Part shown: one piece after another, positions 22,614-34,700 of the stretch | Numbering within the stretch: position 1 is the stretch's first letter | Layout: the number at the start of each line of letters is the position of its first letter | Origin: Eunapius fragilis | Lineage: Eukaryota > Porifera > Demospongiae > Spongillida > Spongillidae | Reading direction: 5' to 3' | Assembly: GCA_963681505.1 (NCBI GenBank) | Contig: OY811988.1 | Location: 5,632,739-5,696,738, forward strand | DNA: 64,000 bases | The notes under the pieces: generated by a model | What the model was told of the DNA's origin: nothing | Seen by the model: the letters and a program-made list of their open reading frames with translations, nothing else | Database searches by the model: none | Position numbers and translations under genes: made by a program

Positions 22614-24036
22614 TGCATACTGAGGCAGATTTTTTAGTGTTAGTAATAGACTAATGAGAACTGTTTCCAATGACATTATTGGTGCAACATTTTAAAAACC
22701 TGAAGCAATATATTGGACTGTGCCTTGAAAATTCACTCTAACTTTTTGGGGTAACAATTTTTGAAAAATTGTATGTTACACAAGTATGATTCTCTTCAAT
22801 AGAGGACTGCAAGGCAATAGTGGCATCAATGAAACAGATCTACATTTGGCACATGTGCACTATAATGTCCTATATACATGGAACCTTTGACAATGACATC
22901 ACCATATTTAACCTTTATACTGCCAAAATAGAAAGCCTCAAAGGCTCCTTTAGATTTACAATATGGACAGCGAGTTTGTATGTACAACTATTGCATAATA
23001 TATAATTACTCACTATTTATTGAAATAGTAATACAAGCAAAAAATAAAATAAAACAAGCAATTACGATTATTACTTATATCTAAATCTAAATCTAGTTAA
23101 AGCAAATGCAACTGCTATACTTACTAGATGCTTTGCCTTGGACGTGTAGACTGTTTAGATTAGGTAGTTATATATTACATATATATTCATGTTTTAGTGT
23201 ATGAAATTGATGTTTAGCATTCTATATAATAATTATATACAAGTATATTATTTAACATTAATATACAGTAACAACACTGATTAAATACAAAGTTCAGCTC
23301 TATGGTAGACAAGCTGTCCTAGAGAGGATAGCTGTAGCATTAGCCCTGACCAGGTGGAGATTTAGTCAGCCATAGATCTCATTAAGTACGATGGACTTTG
23401 GCCGACACATGGAAGTGGCAAGTCTTGAGGCTACAGAGGAGTTAATGGCAGTGGCTTGTTTTTGCCAGGCTCCATAGTTTTCGATGACCATAGGGACACA
23501 TACCCATCCTAGATCTGAGCAATTATATATATTATATTTATTATTATTATTATTGTATATACATATGCCCTCCAACTGCAAGAATTGTTGGTACCTGGTT
23601 CACTGCACACAAATACGGAGCAGACGAAAAATAAGTTCACTATTGAGGAATTTATAACTTAAGTAATGTCTTGCTCTACTATAGGCAGTAACTGAAACAT
23701 ACACTAGCATACATACACAGAACATCAGCCGATTGAGCCAACAGAGCTGATTCATTCAGTATATAGGTGGGTGTACTGTTAAGAAAAGGTTTCGATTTAT
23801 TTTATTTTTTTACATATATGTAGGTCTAATATGAGGAACACTGACACATGTAGCGATGTATATGAAAAACACAAAAGCACATATACACATCTATGGCATG
23901 TGTGCCCACTTTATTGCACCCTTTTCATGTCTAACTATTCTTTTAATTGATTAATCAGCATGAATCAAAACCAGTCAGATTAACTGATACACTTCTATTA
24001 AAAACTGTCGCAATCGTGCAATGAAAGTAAAACACA
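22614..24036. other. Beta1-alpha2 tail-to-tail intergenic region
   Basis: 22614-23160 is collinear with the beta2 3' flank (54563-55100), so it includes the beta 3' UTR. AATAAA-like motifs occur at 23043-23052. The rest is AT-rich with one retroelement relic (23340-23530). At 23935-24030 the sequence matches 58490-58600. Confidence 0.65.
23340..23530 (-). mobile_element. Relic of a retroelement polyprotein C-terminus
   Basis: Minus-strand reading gives LGWVCVPMVIENYGAWQKQA then VASRLATSMCRPKSIVLNEI, a stop, then LNLHLVRANATAIL. The arrangement (wxxVPmvvE..GaW, ASRLA, KPKSvvLsElY, LNLHLVRAN) recurs in many invertebrate reverse-transcriptase polyproteins as I recall them. Same family as 4519-4680 and probably 56560-56940. 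Confidence 0.5.
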
Positions 24037-24127
24037 TTAAAGACGGCCATCTGGAAGTGCATCATTCTGTGGCTCAAAATGATAGCTGTTTCCAGTAAAA
24101 TCAAAACCACTGTTAGCAGAATCATTA
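24037..24127 (-). pseudogene. Displaced ancestral alpha2 C-terminal tail segment
   Basis: Minus-strand reading DSANSGFDFTGNSYHFEPQN then DALPDGRL and stop at 24037. The same tail, contiguous with the membrane-proximal exon, is seen in the third relic (63049-63212). Here it is split from alpha2 exon 31 by about 1.6 kb of inserted sequence, so alpha2 now ends earlier, at 25740. Confidence 0.6.
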
Positions 24128-24131
24128 GTTT

Positions 24132-24795
24132 ACCACAGTAAGGAGTTCTTTATACTCCCAGTGATGGTATCATGATGCATGCTGTATAACATACAGTGAA
24201 GGTTGTCACTATGGAAGGTCCCAGTGACGATGCAGATGTGATGTTTGGTGTTGCAGTAGTTGATGTGGAGCTCAAAATGATTTGTTCTGGTTTGACAATG
24301 CTGGTTGATGGGCTGGCAGGTTACAAAAGATTGTCGTGTGACCACCTTACCCAATGGGATCAAGTGACAGCACACTGACAGCTGTGACTTTCATTGGCAC
24401 AGATGCAGATTTATCATCTGGTTATCTGGGTTCTGGCTGTGAGTAATAATATTAATGTACATCAAATGTTAATAGCAACTGGAAGTCTTGCCAGACCTGG
24501 AGACATTAAATGCCAGTGGAATGTATCCTTGTGATGCATCAATGGTGGCAGAATGTTCTATTCTAACTGCTATTAAGCTCTAACATAATGAAATAAAATG
24601 AATTAGTATCTCATATAATGGACCCAATTGGCTGTACATACATAATTACCCACCTGCCAGTGGATTGGCTATTTGGCAAGTACAGATGAAGAGTGTGGGG
24701 AGTAGTTCTGGACTGAGGACAGGTCTCGCAGCGAACAGAGTACTAGTAGAGTTGTGACTTTGGAACAATGAATGTTGAGAACTGTGTAGCAATTG
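24132..24795 (-). pseudogene. Partial duplicate of alpha2 calf exons 21-25
   Basis: Nearly identical in order to 27340-28090: blocks match exon 25 (tttgttctggtttgacaatg), exon 24, exon 23, exon 22 and part of exon 21. Small deletions break the reading frame in the exon 24 copy, and the exon 21-22 junction is directly abutted with the intron lost. It lies 3' of the alpha2 stop codon, so it is probably untranslated. Confidence 0.8.
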
Positions 24796-25042
24796 GCTTA
24801 CTGCTATTGGGGGACACATAAGGGTCCCCGATCGTTGTGTAGCCCGGCTCTCTAAACAGCTCGACCCGCTCCAAGTCTGTTTCGCCATTGAGACTTCAGC
24901 ACGTTGCCACGACAACGGTAAACGGGCGAGTTGTTGACGTAATGCAGTTGAGAATGAAAAGAATTTATTTATTTTTTAGGGGTAATGGAGCACCGTGGTT
25001 GTCCCACCCCTGATAGAAAGAAGGCTTTTGGATTGAGCGATT

Positions 25043-25236
25043 TCAGAGGCGGATTTAGGAAGGGGGGTATACCCCGCCCCCCCCCCCCCCCCCCCCTCGC
25101 TCCCCCATGCCAATTATATCTCATTAATTGTTCAACGACTAATTGTTATATGAGAATCAGTTGTTAATTTGTGTTGTTAACTTGTGAATTTCATTAATTA
25201 CCCCCACCCGCAAATTTTTCCTAGATCCGCCTCTGG
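25043..25236. mobile_element. MITE with CAGAGGCGGAT ends and poly-C core
   Basis: Ends cagaggcggatttagga and, inverted, tcctagatccgcctctg. The core has about 20 C. The CAGAG start suggests a hAT-type element, but the flanks do not show a clean 8 bp duplication. Confidence 0.6.
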
Positions 25237-25739
25237 TCATTTGGCTCCAAATTGTATAGGTGGATCAGATTCATTTACCAATGGAAACGCAGGAAGTGCA
25301 GCAGTTGATTGCAAAAGTTTTACTTCATGCTCTTAAAAAAAGAAGTATCAGGTCAGCCAAGGATGAGATGGTTTGTTGTGGAAGTACTAGTAACGTAAAT
25401 ACGTACGGTATACACGAACTGGTGCATAAAGTGGGTGCTGTCCTGTCTGACAGGTCGCCAAGCCAACTGGCTTACAGCAGCCTTGCCACCATTGAGATGG
25501 AGCGGAGAGAAGAAAAAATAAGTGATATCCTGGGTAAGGGCCGGGCCCTAAAAAGAGGTGGGGTTCCTCATGCAGAATTAAATGGCGGAAGGTGCATGTT
25601 ATAGGATGTTGAAATTCTTATATCCATGTACACATTAGATAACATGCATACGAAAGCACTAATGTACAGTCGAAATTTTCTAATTGATAAATGTCAGAGC
25701 AGTGCAATAAAGCTCACTAACTAAAACACTCTTGAAAAA
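25237..25739. other. Region 3' of alpha2, unassigned
   Basis: An open reading of 114 codons on the plus strand (25260-25604) has no recognisable motif and no support from splice or repeat context. It may contain the alpha2 3' UTR on the minus strand. Confidence 0.4.
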
Positions 25740-28700
25740 TCATTTCTGTGATACCACTTTAGAAACTTCAGCACCGTTATCAGAAACATGAACTGTCTTC
25801 CCAGCAAGTTGCCCCTCATACTTGTCTTTAATTGCCTTTCTTCTTTTGATAAATATTATAGTCACCTGTGTTGGAAGGAAATCAACCACATCTCACTGGC
25901 CTCTCATCAAATGGCTTACGGTTTACAGCAGAATACATACACACACAGTTTGCATACCACCACAATGAGGGTCACAATGATCAAAACTAGCAGGATGGAG
26001 AGTCCTGCAATCAGCCCGCCAACCCAGGAAGGTCTTGCCAATGGGGCAGGGTTGTTAACAACTACATTTTGGAGTACTTTTATGGTTGCCTAAAAAAAAA
26101 AAAAAGAGAATAACAACTATTTGTGTTTGAACTTTAACTGTCATACTCACTGTAGCACTTTTAGCAGTGGAAGTCTGGATGATGTAATTAGCTCCACCTC
26201 CTCCTATGGAAACGTTCACGTATGGAATGAAGGTGAACTGTGTGTTTTTGTCCTGTATGGTAAGGAGAGATGGAAGAAGGTGGGACGGTGACAAGGCCAA
26301 CTAATTCACGATGTTCATCCTTTGCGGACATGTGGGCCTGAGCAACAGCAATCAAAGTTGTGTCCCAATATTAATTTACTGGGGACCATGCAATATTTGA
26401 AGGTTCACAGGAGGACCCTTTAATGGTTGACTGCTTCACACGGGTAACAAAATCAAACATTAAGGTGCTCAAGGTAACACTTACTGCAAAATACCGCAGA
26501 TCCGTTGAGGCATTGATCGTGAACTGAACTTGACTTTGGGTGAGCTGTGAAACGTTGCATTGTATCCTGACACAAGATGATGGCTCCATTTGACAGTCCT
26601 GAAACAACCAAACAAACACAGATGGTTGTATTTTGTGCCCGCTACTGCAGCTGTCCAGCAGATAATCATTGCACAAGTTGATTAAACAACTTTAACTAGA
26701 GGATTGCTCGATCTCTTTTTAAACAAAAATATATATAAATATTCCATAATAAAAGGCTCTTTAAACACATTCTACTTCAACATGCTTGATTCTTTTGCAA
26801 AATTTATATGTGCTCTTAAAATTGTGTGCTAGAAATAACAAATTGAATCCATTTAAAAACTGCTGTGACCAACATGATATAATTAATGAGAGCTTACGAT
26901 AGTTTTATTTCCAGTCTGTGGCACTGATGAGGTCTGCTGGCTAGCCTGCCTTTTCTTGTTCCCTCCACCTGTGGCTGGAGCCTGAGTTGTGTTGGAGCTT
27001 GACACAAACAGGTTTGAATACAGGTAGGTTGTGTCACATTGTGTGAAGAACGTTGTTGTTGATGCCTGCAGAAACAAATGCATGCATAAACAGAACACTG
27101 TACAAATGCCATCCTCAACAAGGTATTGTATACTACAGTTGCAGTTTTTAGTATGAATGCTTATTATGCACAACACAGCGCAATGTAGACACAGTGTTGG
27201 GTTAATTACTTGGAGTGAAGTAGGAACAAGGTAATATAGGCTTCCAGTCTCTGAGCTGTTAAGAGGCCAGTATATATACAGTTGCACCAGTGGTATTGTG
27301 GAAGGCCCAGCATTTCTCACCTGTGGTCACCAGAGTAAGGAGTTCTTTATAAATCACTAAACACTCCCAGTGATGGTATCATGATGCATGCTGTATAACA
27401 TACAGTGAAGGCTGTCACTATGGAAGGTCCTAGTTTTGATGCAGATGTGATGTTTGGTGTTGCAGTAGTTGATGTGGAGCTCAAAATGATTTGTTCTGGT
27501 TTGACAATGCTGGTTGATGGGCAGGCAGGTTACAAAACAATGCATAAGTATTGACCACTTACCCAATGGGATCAACTGACAGTCCACTAACAGCTGTGAC
27601 TTTCATTGGCACAGATACAGAGTTATCCTGTAGAGTTGTCTGGTTATCTGGGTTCTGGCTGTGAGTAATAATGTACATCAAATGTTACTAGCTACTGGAG
27701 TATTGCCAGACCTGGAGACATTAAATGCCAGTGGAATGTATCCTTGTGAAGCATCAATGGTGGCAGAAGGCTCTATTCTAACTGCTATTAAGCTCTAACA
27801 TAATGAAATTAAAAGTATTAGTATCTCATGCAATGGCCCCAATTGGCTGTACGTACATAATTACCACCTGCCAGTGGATTGGCAACTTGGCAGGTACAGA
27901 GGAAGAGTGTGGGGGAGTAGTCCTGGACTGAGGACAGGTATGCCTACATGGTATGGAGGTCACATGACATCAGCTCACCAATATCCCATCTCTACACTGA
28001 CCAGATTTGGCTCGCAGCGAATAAAGTAGAGTTGTGACTTTGGAACAAAGAATGTAAGAACTGTTGCAAAGGCACTATCTCCACGATTGGATACATTAAA
28101 CCAGATGTTAAGGTTAGTGGTTTGCTGGGCCACTAGTGACTGCCCAGTACCATTGGAGTTCCTTCCAAAGACAAGAAAGTAAACATTAACAATTATGCAC
28201 ACTGTTTATGAATCCTTTGTCACCAATATAGCAATGTATACTTTTGACAGGATAACAGCAACACATGCTAATGACTTACTCATATGAAGTGTACAAGTAA
28301 TTGATGGCCAGATTGGGAACTGGAAAACATGAGGCAGAGCTACAATTTCCCCTGTCAATGTTTGTCACCTAAGTGAAGGGTAATTACAAATGCAATGTTT
28401 AACACTTAACTCATGCAGACAAGTAAGGTATTGGTTCCCCCCCCCCCCCCCCCCCCCCCCCTTCATGCATCCAAATGGGGAATGATGATGATCATCCATT
28501 ACCATGGTGATGCATTACCTGTACCGTACTGGTTCCCCGAAAAGACAGAATTGGGAAGCTGGACAGGTCAATGAGTGTCCCATTCCCATTCTGAGGTGTG
28601 GGCGCAAAATCCTGGACTGATGCACTCATTTGCATTGTGAATCCATTCAATTTGTCAAGTATTCCATTCTGTGGTTTATAAGGTTCAAACAAATATCCAC

Positions 28701-31700
28701 ACATTCATTTCTTTTATTTTTTGAAAAAAGAGAACATGTACACCCTAGCTGGGATGACACTCTTACCTTGATGTAAACTTGTATGCTGGTGCTGTACTGT
28801 ATGTTCTTGGTAACAGTAACTGTGGTTACATACGTGGAAGTGGTAGAATTGTTTCCAATGAATACTCTTGATGCCAGGCCCAGGGCCTGGTTAGAGGTGT
28901 CTCCAGCAATAGTGAAGGTTAAATCTGATGGGCAGATAGGTGAATAAAAAGGTAATCAACGCAGCTGTCAACATTGTTATCACATATTCAGATAAATATT
29001 GCTAAACTTGTATTCTCCCATGTTCATGCACCTACCTAGTTGGTTGCTGACTCCATTTCCAGTGTAGATTACATTACCAGTGAGATTGAAACTGAAGAGA
29101 GGTCACAGAATTATTGCATACACCTGCACACACACATACACCTGCACACACATATACACCTGCACACACACACAACCTACCATGCATAAATTATACCATT
29201 CAAAGAACATGATGGATCGAGCCCATTGGTCAGCTGAACAAGAACAGGGTTGGCTGTTAACGCCATGGTAACCAAAGCTGTGGGGCGTGTCCTAAGATGT
29301 TTGGGGAGCATTGTGAGGGTCAAAATATCCCTTGTGCTACTATGGTGATGGCTTACCTTAAAACAAAAACTTGGCCACTGTTATATGCTCCAATAGCAAG
29401 ATCTTTAAAATAAAAAAAAACAACTTTAAAGTTAAGCCTATAACACAGGCTGCTTCATACCATTGTATGTGTTTCCATCAATGTCTACTCCACTGGACAG
29501 AGATGTTCCAAAACTGGTAAGATTGGCTAGACTTAAAGTAGTTGACAGAGATTTTCCTTCAATGACCTAACACATCCATAGGTAGTGTTGTATGCATATT
29601 GAATCGAGTAAAATGAATATTCCATTTATACCACACTTCACATTACGTTAGCTAGATTGCATATACTTAGTACACACTATTAGACTAATGGAGAATGGGG
29701 ATGGGTAAGGAGGGGACAGAGAGGGAGGAAAGGATAATATCATTACCTGGTAAGGGGAGGTGCTAATGGTGGTAGTGGTATCTCCATTATAGATGAACAC
29801 TTTTCCTCCTCCACTGGCGAAGGGGGCACTTATGGCCACATCTGGAGATAGAAGGGATGTACTTATGGCCACATATCTGGGGTTAGAAGGGATGTACTTA
29901 TGGCCACATCTGGAGATAGAAGGGATGTACTTATGGACACATCTGTGGTTAGAAGGGATGTACTTATGGCCACATCTGGGGTTAGAAGGGATATACTTAT
30001 GGCCACATATCTGGGGTTAGAAGGGATGTACTTATGGCCACATCTGGGGTTAGAAGGGATGTACTTATGGCCACATCTGGGGTTAGAAGGGATGTACTTA
30101 TGGCCACATCTGTGGTTAGAAGGGATGTTTTTATGGCCACATATCTGGGGTTAGAAGGGATGTAGGGATGTACTTATGGCCACATCTGAGGTTAGAAGGG
30201 ATGTACTTATGGTCACATCTGGGGTTAGAAGGGATGTACTTATGGCCACATCTGGGGTTAGAAGGGATGTACTTATGGCCACATCTGGGGTTAGAAGGGA
30301 TGTACTTATGGCCACATCTGGGGTTAGAAGGGATGTACTTATGGACACATCTGTGGTTAGAAGGGATGTACTTATGGCCACATCTGGGGTTAGAAGGGAT
30401 GTACTTATGACCACATCTGGGGTTAGAAGGGATGTACTTATGGCCACATCTGGGGTTAGAAGGGATGTACTTATGACCACATCTGGGGTTAGAAGGGATG
30501 TACTTATGGTCACATCTGAGGTTAGAAGGGATATACTTATGGCCACATCTGGGGTTAGAAGGGATGTACTTATGACCACATCTGGGGTTAGAAGGGATGT
30601 AGGGATGTACTTATGGCCACATCTGAGGTTAGAAGGGATGTACTTATGGCCACATCTGGGGTTAGAAGGGATGTACTTATGGCCACATCTGGGGTTAGAA
30701 GGGATGTACTTATGGCCACATCTGGGGTTAGAAGGGATGTACTTATGGACACATCTGTGGTTAGAAGGGATGTACTTATGGCCACATCTGGGGTTAGAAG
30801 GGATGTACTTATGACCACATCTGGGGTTAGAAGGGATGTACTTATGGCCACATCTGAGGTTAGAAGGGATGTACTTATGGCCACATCTGGGGTTAGAAGG
30901 GATGTACTTATGACCACATCTGGGGTTAGAAAGGATGTACTTATGGCCACATCTGGGGTTAGAAGGGATGTACTTATGGCCACATCTGGGGTTAGAAGGG
31001 ATGTACTTATGGGGTTAGAAGGGATGTACTTATGGCCACATCTGGGGTTAGAAGGGATGTACTTATGACCACATCTGGGGTTAGAAGTGATGTACTTATG
31101 ACCACATCTGGGGTTAGAAAGGATGTACTTATGACCACATCTGGGGTTAGAAGGGATGTACTTATGGCCATATCTGAGGTTAGAAGGGGTGACTTATGGC
31201 CACATCTGGGGTTAGAAGGGATGTATTTATGGCCACATCTGGGGTTAGAAGGGATGTACTTATGGCCACATCTGGGGTTAGAAGGGATGTACTTATGGTC
31301 ACATCTGGGGTTAGAAGGGATGTACTTATGGCCACATCTGGAGATAGAAGGGATGTACTTATGTCCACATCTGGGGTTAGAAGGGATGTACTTATGGCCA
31401 CATCTGGAGATAGAAGGGATGTACTTATGTGTGGTTTCCCCTGAGATACACGAAACTGTGGCTGATTACAATAATTTTAAACTGCAAAAAGGCCGCAAAT
31501 TAATGCACCTGTCTCTTGTGACATTCTGTACACCAGACATCATCATGACACTATACACCAGGAGCAAATGACAAAGATGACACCATGCACATCAGAATGA
31601 CACTGCAATGAGTTCATGATATTACCTGATCCATGATTATAAATACCAGCTGGACTGGTTAAGACATGTGTTACGTTAGTTGAGACCATCTACTGTGCTG

Positions 31701-34700
31701 ATTGTTCAGTGTCATGTGACTACTGTGCTGATTGTTCAGTGTCATGTGACTAATTTGCACGGGACCCACATTACAACACCATGAATATCAGGCATGGCAC
31801 CATGAATACAAGGATGACACCTGTACATCAGGCTTGACACTTGCACCATACAGCACTGTATGGCGTAAGTGTCAAGGCGGAATAAAAATGAACCCAAAAC
31901 AACGGAGATTTATGCATAATCAAGGTATAGGCTAAACGTGCCTTGGCTTCAGGGTTATTACCAGTAGTATCAAAGATTATAGGCCGTCAAACACTTAATT
32001 GCCATTTTGGTAACGGTTTTGTTTGCTGGGAAATCTACACCAGGAAGAAATTCACTCAATGCACACACCTTCTAGGCCATCTCCATTGATGTCCCCAAGG
32101 TTGGCCATGGCATAACCAAACCTCCCATAGCTGTCACCATTTCCAAACAGCTGCTTCACAAACTGAAGACTTCCCTAAATGGTCAAGGTTAAGTACACAA
32201 ACAACAACAAAGCACTTACACAAAATAGATATAAATTGGATTCCATACCACTTAAACACACACTACACATTGAAATCATTTAGAGCAATGGATGGTTTAT
32301 GCTATGCCTGTAGGCAAACACAACCTCTGCGAAAACTATTTCAGGCTATTCATGTACCGTAAAGTATCACTTGTAAGCTCCCCTCCCTCCGCCCCCAATG
32401 AAAAAAAAAAGGGTCGTGTTTGAACATGTGTATCTCCGTAACCTGAATGTTTATGCATACCATCTTTCCTAATCATGTAGGAGTTTTACTTCCTGAATTG
32501 TTCTAAACGTTCAAAGTATTCACCTCTATGGAGATACAATAGTTTAAACACGAGTCCTTTTTTGATGGGGGGGGGGGGGGGGGGGGGGGGGGGGGAAGGG
32601 ATAATACCTAATACGGTACTCCCTATACAGTCATTGTAGCTTCACACTCACTGCATTGTTACTGTAAACATAGACCCTTCCAGCCTCTGGGTTTTGAACA
32701 GGTGAGTAGTTAGGTGCCCCCACCAGTACCTCATCATACCTGCATGGGGAACCCTACACTACTGAATGGTGGTCATCACTAAACACACCAACATACCCAT
32801 CTCCATTGAGGTCTGCTGTGATGATTGAAAACCCATAGTACTCAGACAACTGGAGGGAGAACAGGTGTGTTTTAATATGGAATAATATCAATGTAACCAC
32901 AAAAAGACTAGTGTGATGCAAGATTCACATCCAATGTTCCTCTCATTCCTTTCCTTCCTCCCACCCTCCCCTTGTCTCCTCCTCCTTCTCTCACCTCCTC
33001 CCCCTCCCCTCCCCTACCTGTGTTCCCTGCAGTGGTTGTGAGACAACAGACACTGTGGCTGTGTTCATCACCAGGTTGACCTGTTAGGGGGAGGTACTAA
33101 TGAATAACAATGACCATCTCAGCACACACTCACCACTCCCATGTCATTAACCCTCGGAGCAGAGACCAAAAAATCTATACGAAGACGCCAAAACATGTCA
33201 AAGGATGAGATGGAGGAGGCACATGACATGCATGTAACTAAAAGTGTGTATCACGTGACCACATTGCATTGCCCATCACTACTCATGGCCACACATATGT
33301 CATATCAGTAGCCATTTGTTGTAACACAGTTGCTTCATACTCATGCGTACCTTCACTTGTTCTCTTAAGGATGTGACCACTTGCCACTGCGTATCCTTGG
33401 AAACCATTGTAATCTGTTCCAAGTGTGCCTATTGTGCTTTGAAATGTGGTAGACCCTACAGTCGCTCTAAATACTTGACCTAAAAATGCAGACGAGACGA
33501 ATAATGATTGCCCCATCAGTAACAAATCTTTCCCTCCACCTTCTCCCCTTCACCCCTCCCTACCACTCCAATAATAGGCTCCGGGTGCTCCAATAGCAGT
33601 GAATGCACCTCCTGTTGTGTTCTATGATGACATCATGGACAGTATCACTACAGATAGCACATGTACACACACAACACTTACACCAACAGATGCACCAGCA
33701 CCAGCCTGACACAAGTCACCTGAAAGTTAGTGGAGATCTGTTACATTTTTAAGCATCCAGCACTAACATAGTGATAGTCTCCAGTCTTGTGAATTAATCA
33801 CTTTTTACTTAACAAATTAATTTAGTGTTGCTACAGGCACATGTAAAAGGTCTGACCATTAATAGTGAGCAAAGTACTCCACTATATTGAGCACTTACCA
33901 CTTGAGGCACATGGTTCATATGCATTGAAACCTATCAGGCTTCTGTCTGATATGAAGCAGCGACCAATGGGAGTGTACTGAGGCTTGAAGTACCTGTGTC
34001 CACAGACCTGATGGGGTAGGTGGAGGAGAATAAAGGGAGGGGGGGGGGTGTAGTATGGGAGTATGGGGGGGGATGACAGTTCAATTTCACAGAACCTTCT
34101 TGCAATGAGCAAGAGGTATACTGCATCCCTGTTAGTTGAACTTCAAATGTGACATCTGGTCATGCTCTGTGCTCACACATAACTGTTGCACTACACCTCG
34201 GCCTGCATTTCATATGGCCAGCCACAATCAAATCAGAAAGCGTGTACCATTTAGAGTATGCAACACTCTTCCAACTGTGCAAGGTCTTTATGATGAATTT
34301 CCCACAGCAATACTACTACACAATCAAGGTCAACCCATGAAATATCATCCAGCTACATGCACACATCCAAAGTGCATACTCACCACAACCAAACCTCTCC
34401 TGCTGATAACTGTTCCACCTAAGAACTGCCCACTTTTCTGCTCATCCACAGTGTTTGCTGTAAGGGATATGTGGTGTGTGCATGTGTGTGTGTGTGTGTG
34501 TGTAAATATTATTTTTAAAATTGTGTACCACCAACCACCTGTTGTGACTTTTAGTTGTGCTTTTTATATATAGTTGTGAGTGTGTCATTCTTTATATACT
34601 TGTTTTGTACATGATGTAATAACTTTTTGGATTATTGTTATTGCATAATCATGATAACCTGTGAATATATACAAGCATCTTATGAAATCTTTATATGTCG

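Noticed and set aside
25260-25604. 114-codon ORF 3' of alpha2
   Set aside because: No recognisable family or conservation in the other cassette; left as unassigned.
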